A stretch of DNA of 64,000 bases from assembly GCF_001953885.1 (NCBI RefSeq), contig NZ_MQUS01000016.1, positions 161,749-225,748 of the forward strand. Reading direction: 5' to 3'. The notes beneath the pieces are model-generated. The model saw only the letters and a list, made by a program, of their open reading frames with translations, did not search any database and was not told the DNA's origin. A program made the position numbers and the translations under genes. Every line of letters starts with the position of its first letter. The stretch's first letter is position 1. This DNA is from Streptomyces sp. IMTB 2501. GTDB taxonomy: Bacteria > Actinomycetota > Actinomycetes > Streptomycetales > Streptomycetaceae. This document shows, in pieces, positions 7,823 to 16,562 of this stretch.

Positions 7823-9094
7823 ATGACCGACAGCCTCGCCCATCCGGCGCCCCTCGCCGACCCGCACCTCGTCTACGACCCGGTCGCGGGCGACGGCCCC
7901 AAGGACGTGGTGATCCTCGGCTCCACCGGATCCATCGGCACCCAGGCCATCGACCTCGTGCTGCGCCACCCCGGCCGCTTCCGGGTCACCGCCCTGTCCG
8001 CGAACGGCGGCCGCGTCGCCCTCCTGGCCGAGCAGGCACACCGGCTGCGGGTGCGGACCGTGGCGGTCGCCCGCGAGGACGCCGTACCGGCCCTGCGCGA
8101 GGCACTCGCCGCCGAGTACGGCCCCGGGGAGGCGCTCCCCGAGATCCTCGCCGGCCCGGACGCGGCCAGCCAGCTCGCCGCCTCCGACTGCCACACGGTG
8201 CTGAACGGCATCACCGGCTCCATCGGCCTCGCGCCCACCCTCGCCGCACTGGGGGCGGGCCGCACCCTCGCCCTCGCCAACAAGGAGTCCCTGATCGTCG
8301 GCGGGCCACTGGTCAAGGGGCTGGCCAAGCCCGGCCAGATCATCCCGGTCGACTCCGAGCACGCCGCCCTCTTCCAGGCCGTGGCCGCCGGCACCCGCGC
8401 CGACGTCCGCAAACTCGTCGTCACCGCCTCCGGCGGCCCCTTCCGCGGCCGCACCAAGGCCGAGCTGGCGAACGTCACCGTCGAGGACGCCCTCGCCCAC
8501 CCCACCTGGGCGATGGGCCCGGTGATCACGATCAACTCCGCGACCCTCGTCAACAAGGGCCTGGAGGTCATCGAGGCACACCTCCTCTACGACATTCCCT
8601 TCGACCGCATTGAGGTGGTCGTGCATCCCCAGTCGTATGTCCACTCGATGGTCGAGTTCACCGACGGATCCACGATCGCCCAGGCGACGCCCCCCGATAT
8701 GCGCGGGCCCATCGCCATAGGTCTGGGCTGGCCCGAACGCGTCCCCGACGCCGCGCCCGCTTTCGACTGGAGCAAGGCCTCCACCTGGGAGTTCTTCCCC
8801 CTGGACAACGAGGCCTTCCCCTCGGTGAACCTCGCCCGACACGTGGGGCAGCTCGCGGGGACCGCCCCGGCGGTGTTCAATGCGGCCAACGAGGAGTGCG
8901 TCGAGGCCTTCCTGGGCGGCGCACTGCCCTTCAACGGGATCATGGAGACCGTCACCCGGGTCGTCGAGGAACACGGCACCCCGGACACGGGAACTTCACT
9001 CACGGTGTCGGACGTCCTCGAAGCGGAGACCTGGGCCCGTGCCCGGGCTCGTGAACTGACTGCCACGACGGCGACCGCGGAGGCGCGTGCATGA
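7823..9094 (+). CDS. dxr: 1-deoxy-D-xylulose 5-phosphate reductoisomerase
   Basis: DXR makes 2-C-methyl-D-erythritol 4-phosphate from deoxyxylulose phosphate with NADPH, the first committed MEP-pathway step. The 423-residue protein starts at ATG 7823, since the frame upstream lacks family features. It shows the NADPH-binding GSTGSIGTQAIDLV, NGITGSIGLAPTLAAL, LALANKESLIVGG, the metal-binding PVDSEHAALFQ, and HPQSYVHSMVEF with its conserved His and Ser. The C-terminal domain includes PAVFNAANEECVEAFL. Its TGA overlaps the rseP ATG by four bases, so the two are translationally coupled. ispG, a later enzyme of the same pathway, lies one gene downstream. Confidence 0.97.
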   Translation: MTDSLAHPAPLADPHLVYDPVAGDGPKDVVILGSTGSIGTQAIDLVLRHPGRFRVTALSANGGRVALLAEQAHRLRVRTVAVAREDAVPALREALAAEYGPGEALPEILAGPDAASQLAASDCHTVLNGITGSIGLAPTLAALGAGRTLALANKESLIVGGPLVKGLAKPGQIIPVDSEHAALFQAVAAGTRADVRKLVVTASGGPFRGRTKAELANVTVEDALAHPTWAMGPVITINSATLVNKGLEVIEAHLLYDIPFDRIEVVVHPQSYVHSMVEFTDGSTIAQATPPDMRGPIAIGLGWPERVPDAAPAFDWSKASTWEFFPLDNEAFPSVNLARHVGQLAGTAPAVFNAANEECVEAFLGGALPFNGIMETVTRVVEEHGTPDTGTSLTVSDVLEAETWARARARELTATTATAEARA

Positions 9095-10395
9095 CGACCT
9101 TGATGTTCATCCTCGGCATAGTGGTCTTCGCGGTCGGCCTGCTCGTCTCGATCGCGTGGCACGAGCTGGGGCACCTGTCCACGGCCAAGCTCTTCGGCAT
9201 CCGCGTTCCGCAGTACATGGTCGGCTTCGGCCCGACCGTCTGGTCGCGGAAGAAGGGGGAGACCGAGTACGGCATCAAGGCGGTCCCGCTCGGCGGCTAC
9301 ATCCGCATGATCGGGATGTTCCCGCCCGACGACCAGGGCCGCGTCTCCGCCCGCTCGACCTCCCCGTGGCGGGGCATGATCGAGGACGCCCGCTCGGCGG
9401 CCTACGAAGAACTGCAGGCCGGTGACGAGACGCGCATGTTCTACACGCGCAAGCCGTGGAAGCGGGTCATCGTCATGTTCGCGGGCCCCTTCATGAACCT
9501 GATCCTCGCGATCGGCCTGTTCTTCACCGTGCTCATGGGCTTCGGCATCCAGCAGCAGACCACCACCGTCGCCTCCGTCTCGCCCTGTGTCATCGCGCAG
9601 AGCGAGCACCGCGACAGCTGCAAGAAGTCCGACGCCGCCTCCCCGGCCGAGGCCGCCGGCATGAAGAAGCGCGACAAGATCGTCTCCTTCGACGGCACAC
9701 CGACCAAGGACTGGAACACCCTGTCGGACCTGATCCGGGACAGCGCCGGGAAAACCGTCCCGATCGTCGTCGAGCGCGACGGCAGGCAGCTCACCCTGCA
9801 CGCCACCATCGCCACCAACCTGGTCGCCCAGAAGGACTCCAGCGGGCAGTACGTCCAGGGCAAGTACGTCAAGGCCGGCTTCCTCGGCTTCGGCTCCGCC
9901 ACCGGTGTCGTCCACCAGGACTTCGGTCAGTCGGTCACCTGGATGAGCGACCGGGTCGGCGATGCCGTCGACTCCCTCGCCGCCCTGCCCGGCAAGATCC
10001 CCGCGCTGTGGAACGCCGCCTTCGGCGACGGCCCGCGCGAACCCGACTCCCCGATGGGCATCGTCGGCGCCGCCCGGGTCACCGGCGAGATCGCCACCCT
10101 GGACATCCCCGCCTCCCAGCAGGTGGCGATGTTCGTGATGCTGCTCGCCGGCTTCAACCTCTCGCTGTTCCTGTTCAACATGCTCCCGCTGCTCCCGCTC
10201 GACGGCGGGCACATCGCGGGCGCCCTGTGGGAGGCGCTGCGGCGGAACGTGGCCCGGGTGCTCCGGCGTCCGGACCCGGGTCCGTTCGACGTGGCGAAGC
10301 TGATGCCGGTGGCGTACGTGGTGGCCGGGATCTTCGTCTGCTTCACCATCCTGGTGCTGATCGCGGACGTGGTTAACCCGGTGAAAATCTCGTAG
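9091..10395 (+). CDS. rseP: Site-2 metalloprotease RseP (M50)
   Basis: This 434-residue membrane zinc protease carries out regulated intramembrane proteolysis, classically of anti-sigma factors. HELGH at residues 24-28 lies in the first transmembrane helix and gives two zinc His and the catalytic Glu. A central PDZ domain lies around residues 170-250, after a hydrophobic segment. LPLLPLDGGHIAG supplies the third metal ligand, Asp371. A last transmembrane helix ends the protein. It overlaps dxr by ATGA, and a strong terminator follows its stop, so dxr-rseP appears to be a two-gene unit. The target anti-sigma factor is not in the window. Confidence 0.95.
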   Translation: MTTLMFILGIVVFAVGLLVSIAWHELGHLSTAKLFGIRVPQYMVGFGPTVWSRKKGETEYGIKAVPLGGYIRMIGMFPPDDQGRVSARSTSPWRGMIEDARSAAYEELQAGDETRMFYTRKPWKRVIVMFAGPFMNLILAIGLFFTVLMGFGIQQQTTTVASVSPCVIAQSEHRDSCKKSDAASPAEAAGMKKRDKIVSFDGTPTKDWNTLSDLIRDSAGKTVPIVVERDGRQLTLHATIATNLVAQKDSSGQYVQGKYVKAGFLGFGSATGVVHQDFGQSVTWMSDRVGDAVDSLAALPGKIPALWNAAFGDGPREPDSPMGIVGAARVTGEIATLDIPASQQVAMFVMLLAGFNLSLFLFNMLPLLPLDGGHIAGALWEALRRNVARVLRRPDPGPFDVAKLMPVAYVVAGIFVCFTILVLIADVVNPVKIS

Positions 10396-10408
10396 CCACG
10401 CGACGTTC

Positions 10409-10443
10409 GAGGCGGCCCGGAATCATGTGTTCCGGGCCGCCTC
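10409..10443 (+). terminator. Terminator after rseP
   Basis: A perfect 14-bp stem (GAGGCGGCCCGGAA and its complement) has a 7-base loop and begins 14 bases after the rseP stop. It separates dxr-rseP from ispG. Confidence 0.8.
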
Positions 10444-10564
10444 CCAACGAGTGGGTTTACGGGTGGGATGTGCTCGGGCCAAGGCCTGTGCCGTAATCTC
10501 GAAGCCTGGAGCCCGCCGGTCGACGGGACCGGACCTAGATCCACGACTTGGGGTTGCACAGCAG

Positions 10565-11722
10565 ATGACTGCGATTTCTCTCGGCATGCCGTCCGTTCCG
10601 ACCAAGCTCGCCGAGCGCCGGAAGAGCCGGCAGATCCAGGTCGGAAGCGTGGCGGTCGGCGGAGACGCACCCGTCTCGGTCCAGTCGATGACCACGACCC
10701 GTACGTCGGACATCGGCGCCACCCTCCAGCAGATCGCCGAGCTGACCGCGTCCGGCTGCCAGATCGTCCGCGTCGCCTGTCCCACCCAGGACGACGCCGA
10801 CGCCCTCGCGACCATCGCCCGCAAGTCCCAGATCCCGGTCATCGCCGACATCCACTTCCAGCCCAAGTACGTCTTCGCGGCCATCGAGGCCGGCTGCGCC
10901 GCGGTCCGCGTCAACCCCGGCAACATCAAGCAGTTCGACGACAAGGTCAGGGAGATCGCCCAGGCCGCCCAGGACCACGGCACCCCGATCCGCATCGGTG
11001 TCAACGCCGGCTCCCTCGACAGGCGCCTGCTCCAGAAGTACGGCAAGGCGACGCCGGAGGCCCTGGTCGAGTCGGCCCTCTGGGAGGCGTCCCTCTTCGA
11101 GGAGCACGGCTTCCGGGACATCAAGATCTCCGTCAAGCACAACGACCCGGTGATCATGATCGAGGCGTACAAGCAGCTGGCGGCGCAGTGCGACTACCCG
11201 CTCCACCTCGGTGTGACGGAGGCGGGCCCGGCCTTCCAGGGCACGATCAAGTCGGCGGTGGCCTTCGGCGCGCTGCTCTCCCAGGGCATCGGCGACACCA
11301 TCCGCGTCTCCCTGTCGGCCCCGCCGGCGGAGGAGGTCAAGGTCGGCAACCAGATCCTCGAATCCCTGAACCTGCGCCAGCGCGGCCTGGAGATCGTCTC
11401 CTGCCCGTCCTGCGGCCGCGCCCAGGTCGACGTCTACAAGCTCGCCGAAGAAGTCACCGCCGGCCTGACCGGCATGGACGTCCCGCTGCGCGTCGCCGTC
11501 ATGGGCTGCGTGGTGAACGGCCCGGGCGAGGCCCGGGAGGCCGACCTCGGGGTCGCCTCCGGCAACGGCAAGGGCCAGATCTTCGTCAAGGGCGAGGTCA
11601 TCAAGACCGTCCCCGAGTCCAAGATCGTGGAGACCCTCATCGAGGAGGCCATGAAGCTGGCCGAGCAGATGGAGAAGGACGGCGTGATCTCCGGCGAGCC
11701 GTCGGTGTCGGTGGCCGGCTGA
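10565..11722 (+). CDS. ispG: 4-hydroxy-3-methylbut-2-en-1-yl diphosphate synthase (flavodoxin)
   Basis: IspG (GcpE) reductively opens methylerythritol cyclodiphosphate to HMBPP, the penultimate MEP step. The 385-residue protein begins at ATG 10565 with the family-typical TAISLGMP leader; earlier in-frame codons lie in the intergenic region. The TIM-barrel N-terminal domain has VQSMTTTRTSD, PVIADIHFQPKYV and VNPGNI. The [4Fe-4S] ligands are visible as C280, C283 (CPSCGR), C315 and E322 (GCVVNGPGEA). It is flanked by terminators, so it is probably monocistronic. Its start lacks a strong Shine-Dalgarno sequence. Confidence 0.96.
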   Translation: MTAISLGMPSVPTKLAERRKSRQIQVGSVAVGGDAPVSVQSMTTTRTSDIGATLQQIAELTASGCQIVRVACPTQDDADALATIARKSQIPVIADIHFQPKYVFAAIEAGCAAVRVNPGNIKQFDDKVREIAQAAQDHGTPIRIGVNAGSLDRRLLQKYGKATPEALVESALWEASLFEEHGFRDIKISVKHNDPVIMIEAYKQLAAQCDYPLHLGVTEAGPAFQGTIKSAVAFGALLSQGIGDTIRVSLSAPPAEEVKVGNQILESLNLRQRGLEIVSCPSCGRAQVDVYKLAEEVTAGLTGMDVPLRVAVMGCVVNGPGEAREADLGVASGNGKGQIFVKGEVIKTVPESKIVETLIEEAMKLAEQMEKDGVISGEPSVSVAG

Positions 11723-11740
11723 GCCCGCACACCCTGGTCC

Positions 11741-11770
11741 GAGTCCCGTCACCCGTGGGTGGCGGGACTC
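11741..11770 (+). terminator. Terminator after ispG
   Basis: Arms GAGTCCCGTCACCC and GGGTGGCGGGACTC pair over 14 bp with one G-U and a two-base centre, 18 bases after the ispG stop. Confidence 0.75.
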
Positions 11771-11865
11771 CTCTCCTCGGGCCTCGTCCCTCACCCCCAA
11801 GCGCGCCACAATCGCTCGGGGTAAAGTTCCGAGACCAGCAGAACCCCCAGGGTGAGGCCCCGCAC

Positions 11866-12714
11866 GTGTTGACCCAGACCAGCTCACGGGTGCTCGAACC
11901 GAGCGACCTTGACGCCGCGCTCGCCGTCCTCGACCGCGAGCCGGTCACGAACGCCTTCGTGACCTCCCGGGTGCAGGTCGCCGGCCTCGACCCGTGGCGC
12001 CTCGGCGGCGAGATGTGGGGCTGGTACGAGGACGGCATGCTCACGTCCCTGTGCTACGCGGGCGCCAACCTGGTCCCGGTCTGCGCCACTCCGCGCGCCG
12101 TCCGCGCCTTCGCGGACCGGGCGCGAAGGGCCGGCCGCCGCTGCTCCTCCATCGTCGGTCCGGCCGAGCCCACCGCCGCGCTGTGGCGCCTGCTGGAGCC
12201 CCACTGGGGTCCCGCCCGGGAGATCCGCGCGCACCAGCCCCTGATGGTCACCGACCGCATGCCCGCCGACATCGCCCCGGACCCCTACGTCCGCCGCGTC
12301 CGCAAGGACGAGATGGAGACGATCATGCCGGCGTGTGTGGCGATGTTCACCGAGGAGGTCGGTGTATCGCCGATGGCCGGCGACGGTGGTCTGCTGTACC
12401 AGGCCCGCGTCGCCGAACTCGTCGGCTCCGGCCGCTCCTTCGCCCGCCTCGACGAGCGCGGCAAGGTCGTCTTCAAGGCGGAGATCGGCGCGGCGACCAG
12501 CGAGGCCTGCCAGATCCAGGGCGTCTGGGTGGCCCCCGAGTACCGGGGGAGAGGCCTGGCGGCACCGGGGATGGCAGCCGTCCTGCGCTATGCGCTCGCC
12601 GATGTGGCCCCGGTGGTCAGCCTCTACGTGAACGACTTCAACACGGCGGCGAGACGGACGTACCACCGCGTCGGGTTCCAGGAGATCGGCGCGTTCATGA
12701 GCGTGCTGTTCTAG
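11866..12714 (+). CDS. DUF4081 domain GNAT-family N-acetyltransferase
   Basis: This is a 282-residue two-domain protein. The N-terminal 130 residues (LEPSDLDAALAVLDREP, GEMWGWYEDG, IVGPAEPTAALW) match the DUF4081 layout. The C-terminal half is a GNAT fold with the acetyl-CoA pyrophosphate loop at YRGRGLAAPGM and the terminal VSLYVNDFNTAARRTYHRVG. The substrate is unknown. GTG 11866 is chosen for the GGGTGAGG nine bases upstream; TTG 11869 is a close alternative. Its TAG stop at 12712-12714 sits three bases from a MITE-like inverted repeat, so the native 3' end may have been replaced by the insertion. Confidence 0.88.
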   Translation: MLTQTSSRVLEPSDLDAALAVLDREPVTNAFVTSRVQVAGLDPWRLGGEMWGWYEDGMLTSLCYAGANLVPVCATPRAVRAFADRARRAGRRCSSIVGPAEPTAALWRLLEPHWGPAREIRAHQPLMVTDRMPADIAPDPYVRRVRKDEMETIMPACVAMFTEEVGVSPMAGDGGLLYQARVAELVGSGRSFARLDERGKVVFKAEIGAATSEACQIQGVWVAPEYRGRGLAAPGMAAVLRYALADVAPVVSLYVNDFNTAARRTYHRVGFQEIGAFMSVLF

Positions 12715-12716
12715 GG

Positions 12717-12857
12717 CAGGGCCTGCCCGGCGGATCAGGTCGCAGGGCATCGGCGGCGCTTCATCGGCGCAGGTGAGCGTGAGCGACGGGGGTGCCCCGG
12801 GCAAGCGAAGGCGTGTCGGTCCCCGCGTCTGCGACAGGATCCGGCGGACAGGCCCTG
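12717..12857. mobile_element. MITE-like element with 29-bp terminal inverted repeats
   Basis: The left end 12717-12745 starts CAGGGCCTGCCCGG. The right end 12829-12857, read in reverse complement, starts CAGGGCCTGTCCGC. The two 29-bp ends agree at 25 positions and enclose 83 bp with no reading frame. The ends resemble those of IS5-like elements and related MITEs common in Streptomyces, where GGCCTGTCCGGCGGATC-type termini recur. A CTAG at 12711-12714, overlapping the upstream stop codon, could be a target remnant. No transposase is present. Confidence 0.6.
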
Positions 12858-12888
12858 GTCCACCCCCGGTCCCACCTCCCGGCCACGG

Positions 12889-13932
12889 CTACACGGTCAG
12901 CTCCTCGACCAGAGCGGCCGCGCGGATCACCGCCGCGAGCGCCTCGGGGCGGCCGGTGCGCGCGTGTACGTCCAGACAGGTGTCGGCGAGCTTGATGACG
13001 TGCTCGTCCCCGTGCCGGGCGGCCAGTTCGAACACCTCCTCGGCCGATCCGGGAGCGGTGGGCAGGCTGTCCGGGGGCGCGGGCGCCACCGGGGCGTAGA
13101 CCGCCGTCACGGCCGCGCTCGCCGCCCAGGCCGCGTGCAGGCTCGCGACCCACTCGGTGCGGGGCAGCGCGGGCAGCGTGCGCAGCACGGCCATGGGCGC
13201 GGTCGCCGCGTGCACCAGCATCACCGGTGCGCCGTGCGCGGTCGGGAGGTAGTGCAGCGCCGCCGCCGTGGTCACCTCCGCCAGCAGATCGCGGGCCTGC
13301 CCGGCATCGGCGGCCGGGCGCAGGGCGGCCAGTGCGGTCGGCCAGCCGGGCAGGCCGGAGAGCCGGCCGAGCCGGTGGTTGATGCCGCCGCTCTGGCCGG
13401 GGATCCGGACCAGGCCGGCCAGGGCGGCGGCGGGCTCGGCGGTTCCGGACGGGGCGGTGAGCGGGACCGGCTGCCAGCGCGCCGCCCAGTAGCCGAGGGC
13501 CTGGCCCAGTTCGGCGAGCCGGGGCTCATCCTCGTGGTCCAGCAGGGCGTGGACGGCGTGGCCGGTCCGGATCACCCCGTGCGTGGCGCCGGCCGCGATC
13601 CCGGGCAGCAGCCGCGGCCACCATGACTCCAGTACGGCGCGCCAGGGCCGCTCCCCGACCTCCCGCGCGAAGAACGCGAGCCAGTCAGCGAGCCGGCGCG
13701 GGTCGCCGAGCGCCGCGCGCCAGTCGTCGGCGGTGACCGGCGACAGACCGCGCGGCAACTCGTCCAGCCGGTCCATGTAGCGGTCCAGCCAGCGATGGAC
13801 ATGGCGTGCCTGTCCGTGCCGGACCAGCGCCTCCACGGCCATGGGGCCGTGATTGCTCAGCCATCCTTCGAACTCGGGCCCGGTCCGGTGCAGTCGTTCA
13901 TAGGCCTCGTCGAGCGTGCCGTCAGCGTCCAT
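12889..13932 (-). CDS. Questin oxidase-like protein
   Basis: This is a 347-residue protein. EFEGWLSNHGPMAVEAL near the N-terminus is the hallmark segment of the questin oxidase-like family (fungal GedK-type enzymes that cleave an anthraquinone ring by Baeyer-Villiger-like oxidation). Further family-like elements are the conserved His pairs TGHAVHALLDHED and PTAHGAPVMLVHAAT. Bacterial members are uncharacterised, so the reaction is not asserted. ATG 13932 has a TAGCGT -10-like box eight bases upstream and no Shine-Dalgarno sequence, so the mRNA is probably leaderless. It is divergent from the GNAT at 14119. Confidence 0.75.
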   Translation of the reverse strand: MDADGTLDEAYERLHRTGPEFEGWLSNHGPMAVEALVRHGQARHVHRWLDRYMDRLDELPRGLSPVTADDWRAALGDPRRLADWLAFFAREVGERPWRAVLESWWPRLLPGIAAGATHGVIRTGHAVHALLDHEDEPRLAELGQALGYWAARWQPVPLTAPSGTAEPAAALAGLVRIPGQSGGINHRLGRLSGLPGWPTALAALRPAADAGQARDLLAEVTTAAALHYLPTAHGAPVMLVHAATAPMAVLRTLPALPRTEWVASLHAAWAASAAVTAVYAPVAPAPPDSLPTAPGSAEEVFELAARHGDEHVIKLADTCLDVHARTGRPEALAAVIRAAALVEELTV

Positions 13933-13940
13933 GACACAAG

Positions 13941-13946
13941 ACGCTA
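13941..13946 (-). promoter_or_regulatory. Possible -10 box of a leaderless transcript
   Basis: TAGCGT on the minus strand is separated by eight bases from the ATG of the questin-oxidase-like gene. That places the start site at or next to the start codon. No clear -35 is seen. Confidence 0.4.
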
Positions 13947-14106
13947 GGCGAGTGCCCAGGCGGCATCATCGGCCGACGGGTCGAGCCGGGTCCGTACGCA
14001 GGACCTAGGACCGCGGACGGACCGGCGCCGGCCCCGCCTTGCACCTGGTCCCGCATGCCGGGCACAGCCCGTCCCGCACGCCCGTCCGGCCGCGGTCAGC
14101 CCCCTG

Positions 14107-14112
14107 TACGCT
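14107..14112 (+). promoter_or_regulatory. Possible -10 box of a leaderless transcript
   Basis: TACGCT lies six bases before ATG 14119, and no Shine-Dalgarno sequence precedes that ATG. This fits a leaderless GNAT mRNA; the -35 is weak. Confidence 0.4.
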
Positions 14113-14118
14113 CCCGGC

Positions 14119-14649
14119 ATGGACCTCGTGATCGGCACTCTGGACCTCTCCGCCCACGTGGACGAGGCCTTGGCCGTCCAAGCCGTCGCCTTCGGACTCG
14201 GCCCGGACGAAGTGGCCGTACGCCGGCAGATCGTCCAGCGCCATATGCAGTACCAGGGTGCGCGGGCCCTCGGCGCGAGTGCCGGCGGACGGCTCGTCGG
14301 ATTCGTGTACGGCATGCCCAACTCCCGTACCCACTGGTGGTCGACGGTCGTGGAGCCGTACCTCCGCGCGGCCGGCAACGACTTCTGGCTGGACGACTCC
14401 TTCGTGATCACAGAGCTCCACGTCCACCCCGACCACCAGAACCGCGGCATCGGCCGCCGTCTGATCACCACCATCACGGACTCCGCCGCCGAACCCCGCT
14501 CGATCCTCTCCGCGATCGACACCGACAGCCCGGCCCGCGGCCTCTACCACTCCCTCGGCTATGTCGACCTCGCCCGCCAGGTCCACTTCCCGAGCGCCCC
14601 GCGGCCGTACGCGGTGATGGGCGCCCCCCTGCCGCTGCGCCGCAGATAA
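14119..14649 (+). CDS. GNAT-family N-acetyltransferase
   Basis: This 176-residue single-domain acetyltransferase has LGASAGGRLVGFVYGMPN as a central strand pair, ITELHVHPDHQNRGIGRRLI as motif A with the acetyl-CoA loop QNRGIG, and SPARGLYHSLGYVDLARQV as motif B. The acceptor substrate cannot be told. It is divergent from the questin-oxidase-like gene with a short shared promoter region, and it precedes proS by 135 bp with no strong terminator between them. Confidence 0.85.
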   Translation: MDLVIGTLDLSAHVDEALAVQAVAFGLGPDEVAVRRQIVQRHMQYQGARALGASAGGRLVGFVYGMPNSRTHWWSTVVEPYLRAAGNDFWLDDSFVITELHVHPDHQNRGIGRRLITTITDSAAEPRSILSAIDTDSPARGLYHSLGYVDLARQVHFPSAPRPYAVMGAPLPLRRR

Positions 14650-14784
14650 AGCCGCGAACACACCCGCGAGCAAACCCGCGGACAAACTCGCGGACAAAGA
14701 CGAGGCATAACCGATTTCCGCCCGCACAGGCGGCCCGGCTAACCTCCTATGCCATCACCCTTACCCAGCAGGAGTACGAGAACC

Positions 14785-16488
14785 ATGGCCAACGCACCGG
14801 TCCAGCGCATGTCCCAGTTGATGGCGAAGACGCTGCGCGACGACCCGGCGGACGCCGAGGTCCTCAGCCACAAGCTCCTCGTCCGCGCCGGCTACGTCCG
14901 CCGCACCGCCGCCGGCATCTGGAGCTGGCTGCCCCTCGGCAAGAAGGTCTTCTCCAACGTGGAGCGGATCGTCCGTGAGGAGATGGACGCCATCGGCGCC
15001 CAGGAGGTGCTGCTCCCCGCCCTGCTGCCCCGCGAGCCGTACGACGCCACCGGCCGCTGGGACGAGTACGGCCAGGAGCTGTTCCGGCTCAAGGACCGCA
15101 AGGGCGGCGACTACCTCCTCGGCCCCACCCACGAGGAGATCTTCACCCTCCTGGTCAAGGACCAGTGCACGTCCTACAAGGACCTGCCGGTGATCCTCTA
15201 CCAGATCCAGACCAAGTTCCGCGACGAGGCCCGCCCCCGCGCCGGCATCCTGCGCGGCCGCGAGTTCCAGATGAAGGACTCGTACTCCTTCGACACCGAG
15301 GACGAGGGCCTCGCGAAGTCCTACGCCCTGCACCGCGAGGCCTACCAGCGCATCTTCGACCGCCTCGGCCTCGACTACCGCATCTGCGCGGCCACCGCCG
15401 GCGCCATGGGCGGCTCCAAGTCCGAGGAGTTCCTGGCCCCGGCCGAGGCCGGTGAGGACACCTTCGCGGACTGCCCGAACTGCGACTTCGCGGCCAACAC
15501 CGAGGCGATCACGTACGCGCTGCAGCCGGTCGACGGCTCGGCCGTGCCCGCGCTTGAGGAGATCCCGACCCCCGACACCCCGACCATCGAGACCCTCGCC
15601 GCCTCCCTCGGCGTCCCGGCCTCCGCCACGCTGAAGAACCTGCTGGTGAAGGTGGACGGCGAGATCGTCGCCGTCGGCGTGCCCGGCGACCGCGAGGTCG
15701 ACCTGGACAAGGTCGAGGCGCACTTCGCCCCGGCGTCCGTCGAGATGGTCACCGAGGCCGACTTCGCCGGCCGCCCCGACCTGGTCCGCGGCTACGTCGG
15801 CCCGCAGGGTCTGGGGGAGAAGGTGAAGTACGTCGCCGACCCGCGCGTGGCCCCCGGCACCTCCTGGATCACCGGCGCCAACAAGGAGCACACGCACGCC
15901 AAGAACGTCGTCGCCGGCCGTGACTTCGAGGTCGACGAGTACGTGGACGTGGTCGTGGTGCAGGAGGGCGACCCCTGCCCGAAGTGCGGCACCGGCCTGA
16001 AGCTGGACCGCGCCATCGAGATCGGCCACATCTTCCAGCTCGGCCGCAAGTACGCCGACGCCCTCAAGCTCGACGTCCTCGGCCAGAACGGCAAGCCCGT
16101 CCGCGTCACCATGGGCTCCTACGGCATCGGCGTCTCGCGTGCCGTCGCCGCGCTCGCCGAGCAGAACGCCGACGACAAGGGTCTGGTGTGGGCCAAGGAG
16201 GTCGCCCCGGCCGACGTGCATGTGGTCGCCGCCGGCAAGGCCCTGCAGACCGAGCTGGCCCTCGACGTCGCCGAGAAGCTGGCCGCCGCAGGCGTCCGCG
16301 TCCTGGTCGACGACCGGGCCGGTGTCTCCCCGGGCGTGAAGTTCACCGACGCCGAGCTGATCGGCGTCCCGCAGATCCTGGTCGCCGGCCGCCGCTCCGG
16401 CGAGGGTGTCGTGGAACTGAAGGACCGCAAGACCGGCGAGCGCGAGGAGCTGACGGTCGAGGACGCGATCGCCCGCCTGACGGCGTAG
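14785..16488 (+). CDS. proS: Prolyl-tRNA synthetase (bacterial type)
   Basis: ProRS charges tRNA-Pro. The 567-residue class II enzyme has PALLPREPYDATGRWDEYG (motif 1 region), FRDEARPRAGILRGREFQMK (motif 2) and MGSYGIGVSRAVAAL (motif 3). Between motifs 2 and 3, roughly residues 225-400, is the YbaK-like editing insertion that marks the bacterial form. The C-terminal anticodon-binding domain has VDDRAGVSPGVKF. GCAGGAG precedes ATG 14785, which also matches the family start; a 12-codon upstream extension is not supported. A strong terminator follows. Confidence 0.97.
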   Translation: MANAPVQRMSQLMAKTLRDDPADAEVLSHKLLVRAGYVRRTAAGIWSWLPLGKKVFSNVERIVREEMDAIGAQEVLLPALLPREPYDATGRWDEYGQELFRLKDRKGGDYLLGPTHEEIFTLLVKDQCTSYKDLPVILYQIQTKFRDEARPRAGILRGREFQMKDSYSFDTEDEGLAKSYALHREAYQRIFDRLGLDYRICAATAGAMGGSKSEEFLAPAEAGEDTFADCPNCDFAANTEAITYALQPVDGSAVPALEEIPTPDTPTIETLAASLGVPASATLKNLLVKVDGEIVAVGVPGDREVDLDKVEAHFAPASVEMVTEADFAGRPDLVRGYVGPQGLGEKVKYVADPRVAPGTSWITGANKEHTHAKNVVAGRDFEVDEYVDVVVVQEGDPCPKCGTGLKLDRAIEIGHIFQLGRKYADALKLDVLGQNGKPVRVTMGSYGIGVSRAVAALAEQNADDKGLVWAKEVAPADVHVVAAGKALQTELALDVAEKLAAAGVRVLVDDRAGVSPGVKFTDAELIGVPQILVAGRRSGEGVVELKDRKTGEREELTVEDAIARLTA

Positions 16489-16514
16489 CGGCAAGGAAAG
16501 CCCTCGGCAGAGGA

Positions 16515-16550
16515 AAGCCCCCTGAGATCCGCGGAGGTCTCAGGGGGCTT
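16515..16550 (+). terminator. Terminator after proS
   Basis: AAGCCCCCTGAGA and its exact complement form a 13-bp stem with a 10-base loop. It lies between the convergent proS and kinase-like genes and can serve both. Confidence 0.85.
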
Positions 16551-16562
16551 CTCCCATCGCCT

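Noticed and set aside
14650..14784. T-box riboswitch before proS
   Set aside because: No T-box sequence or specifier stem is visible in the short leader.
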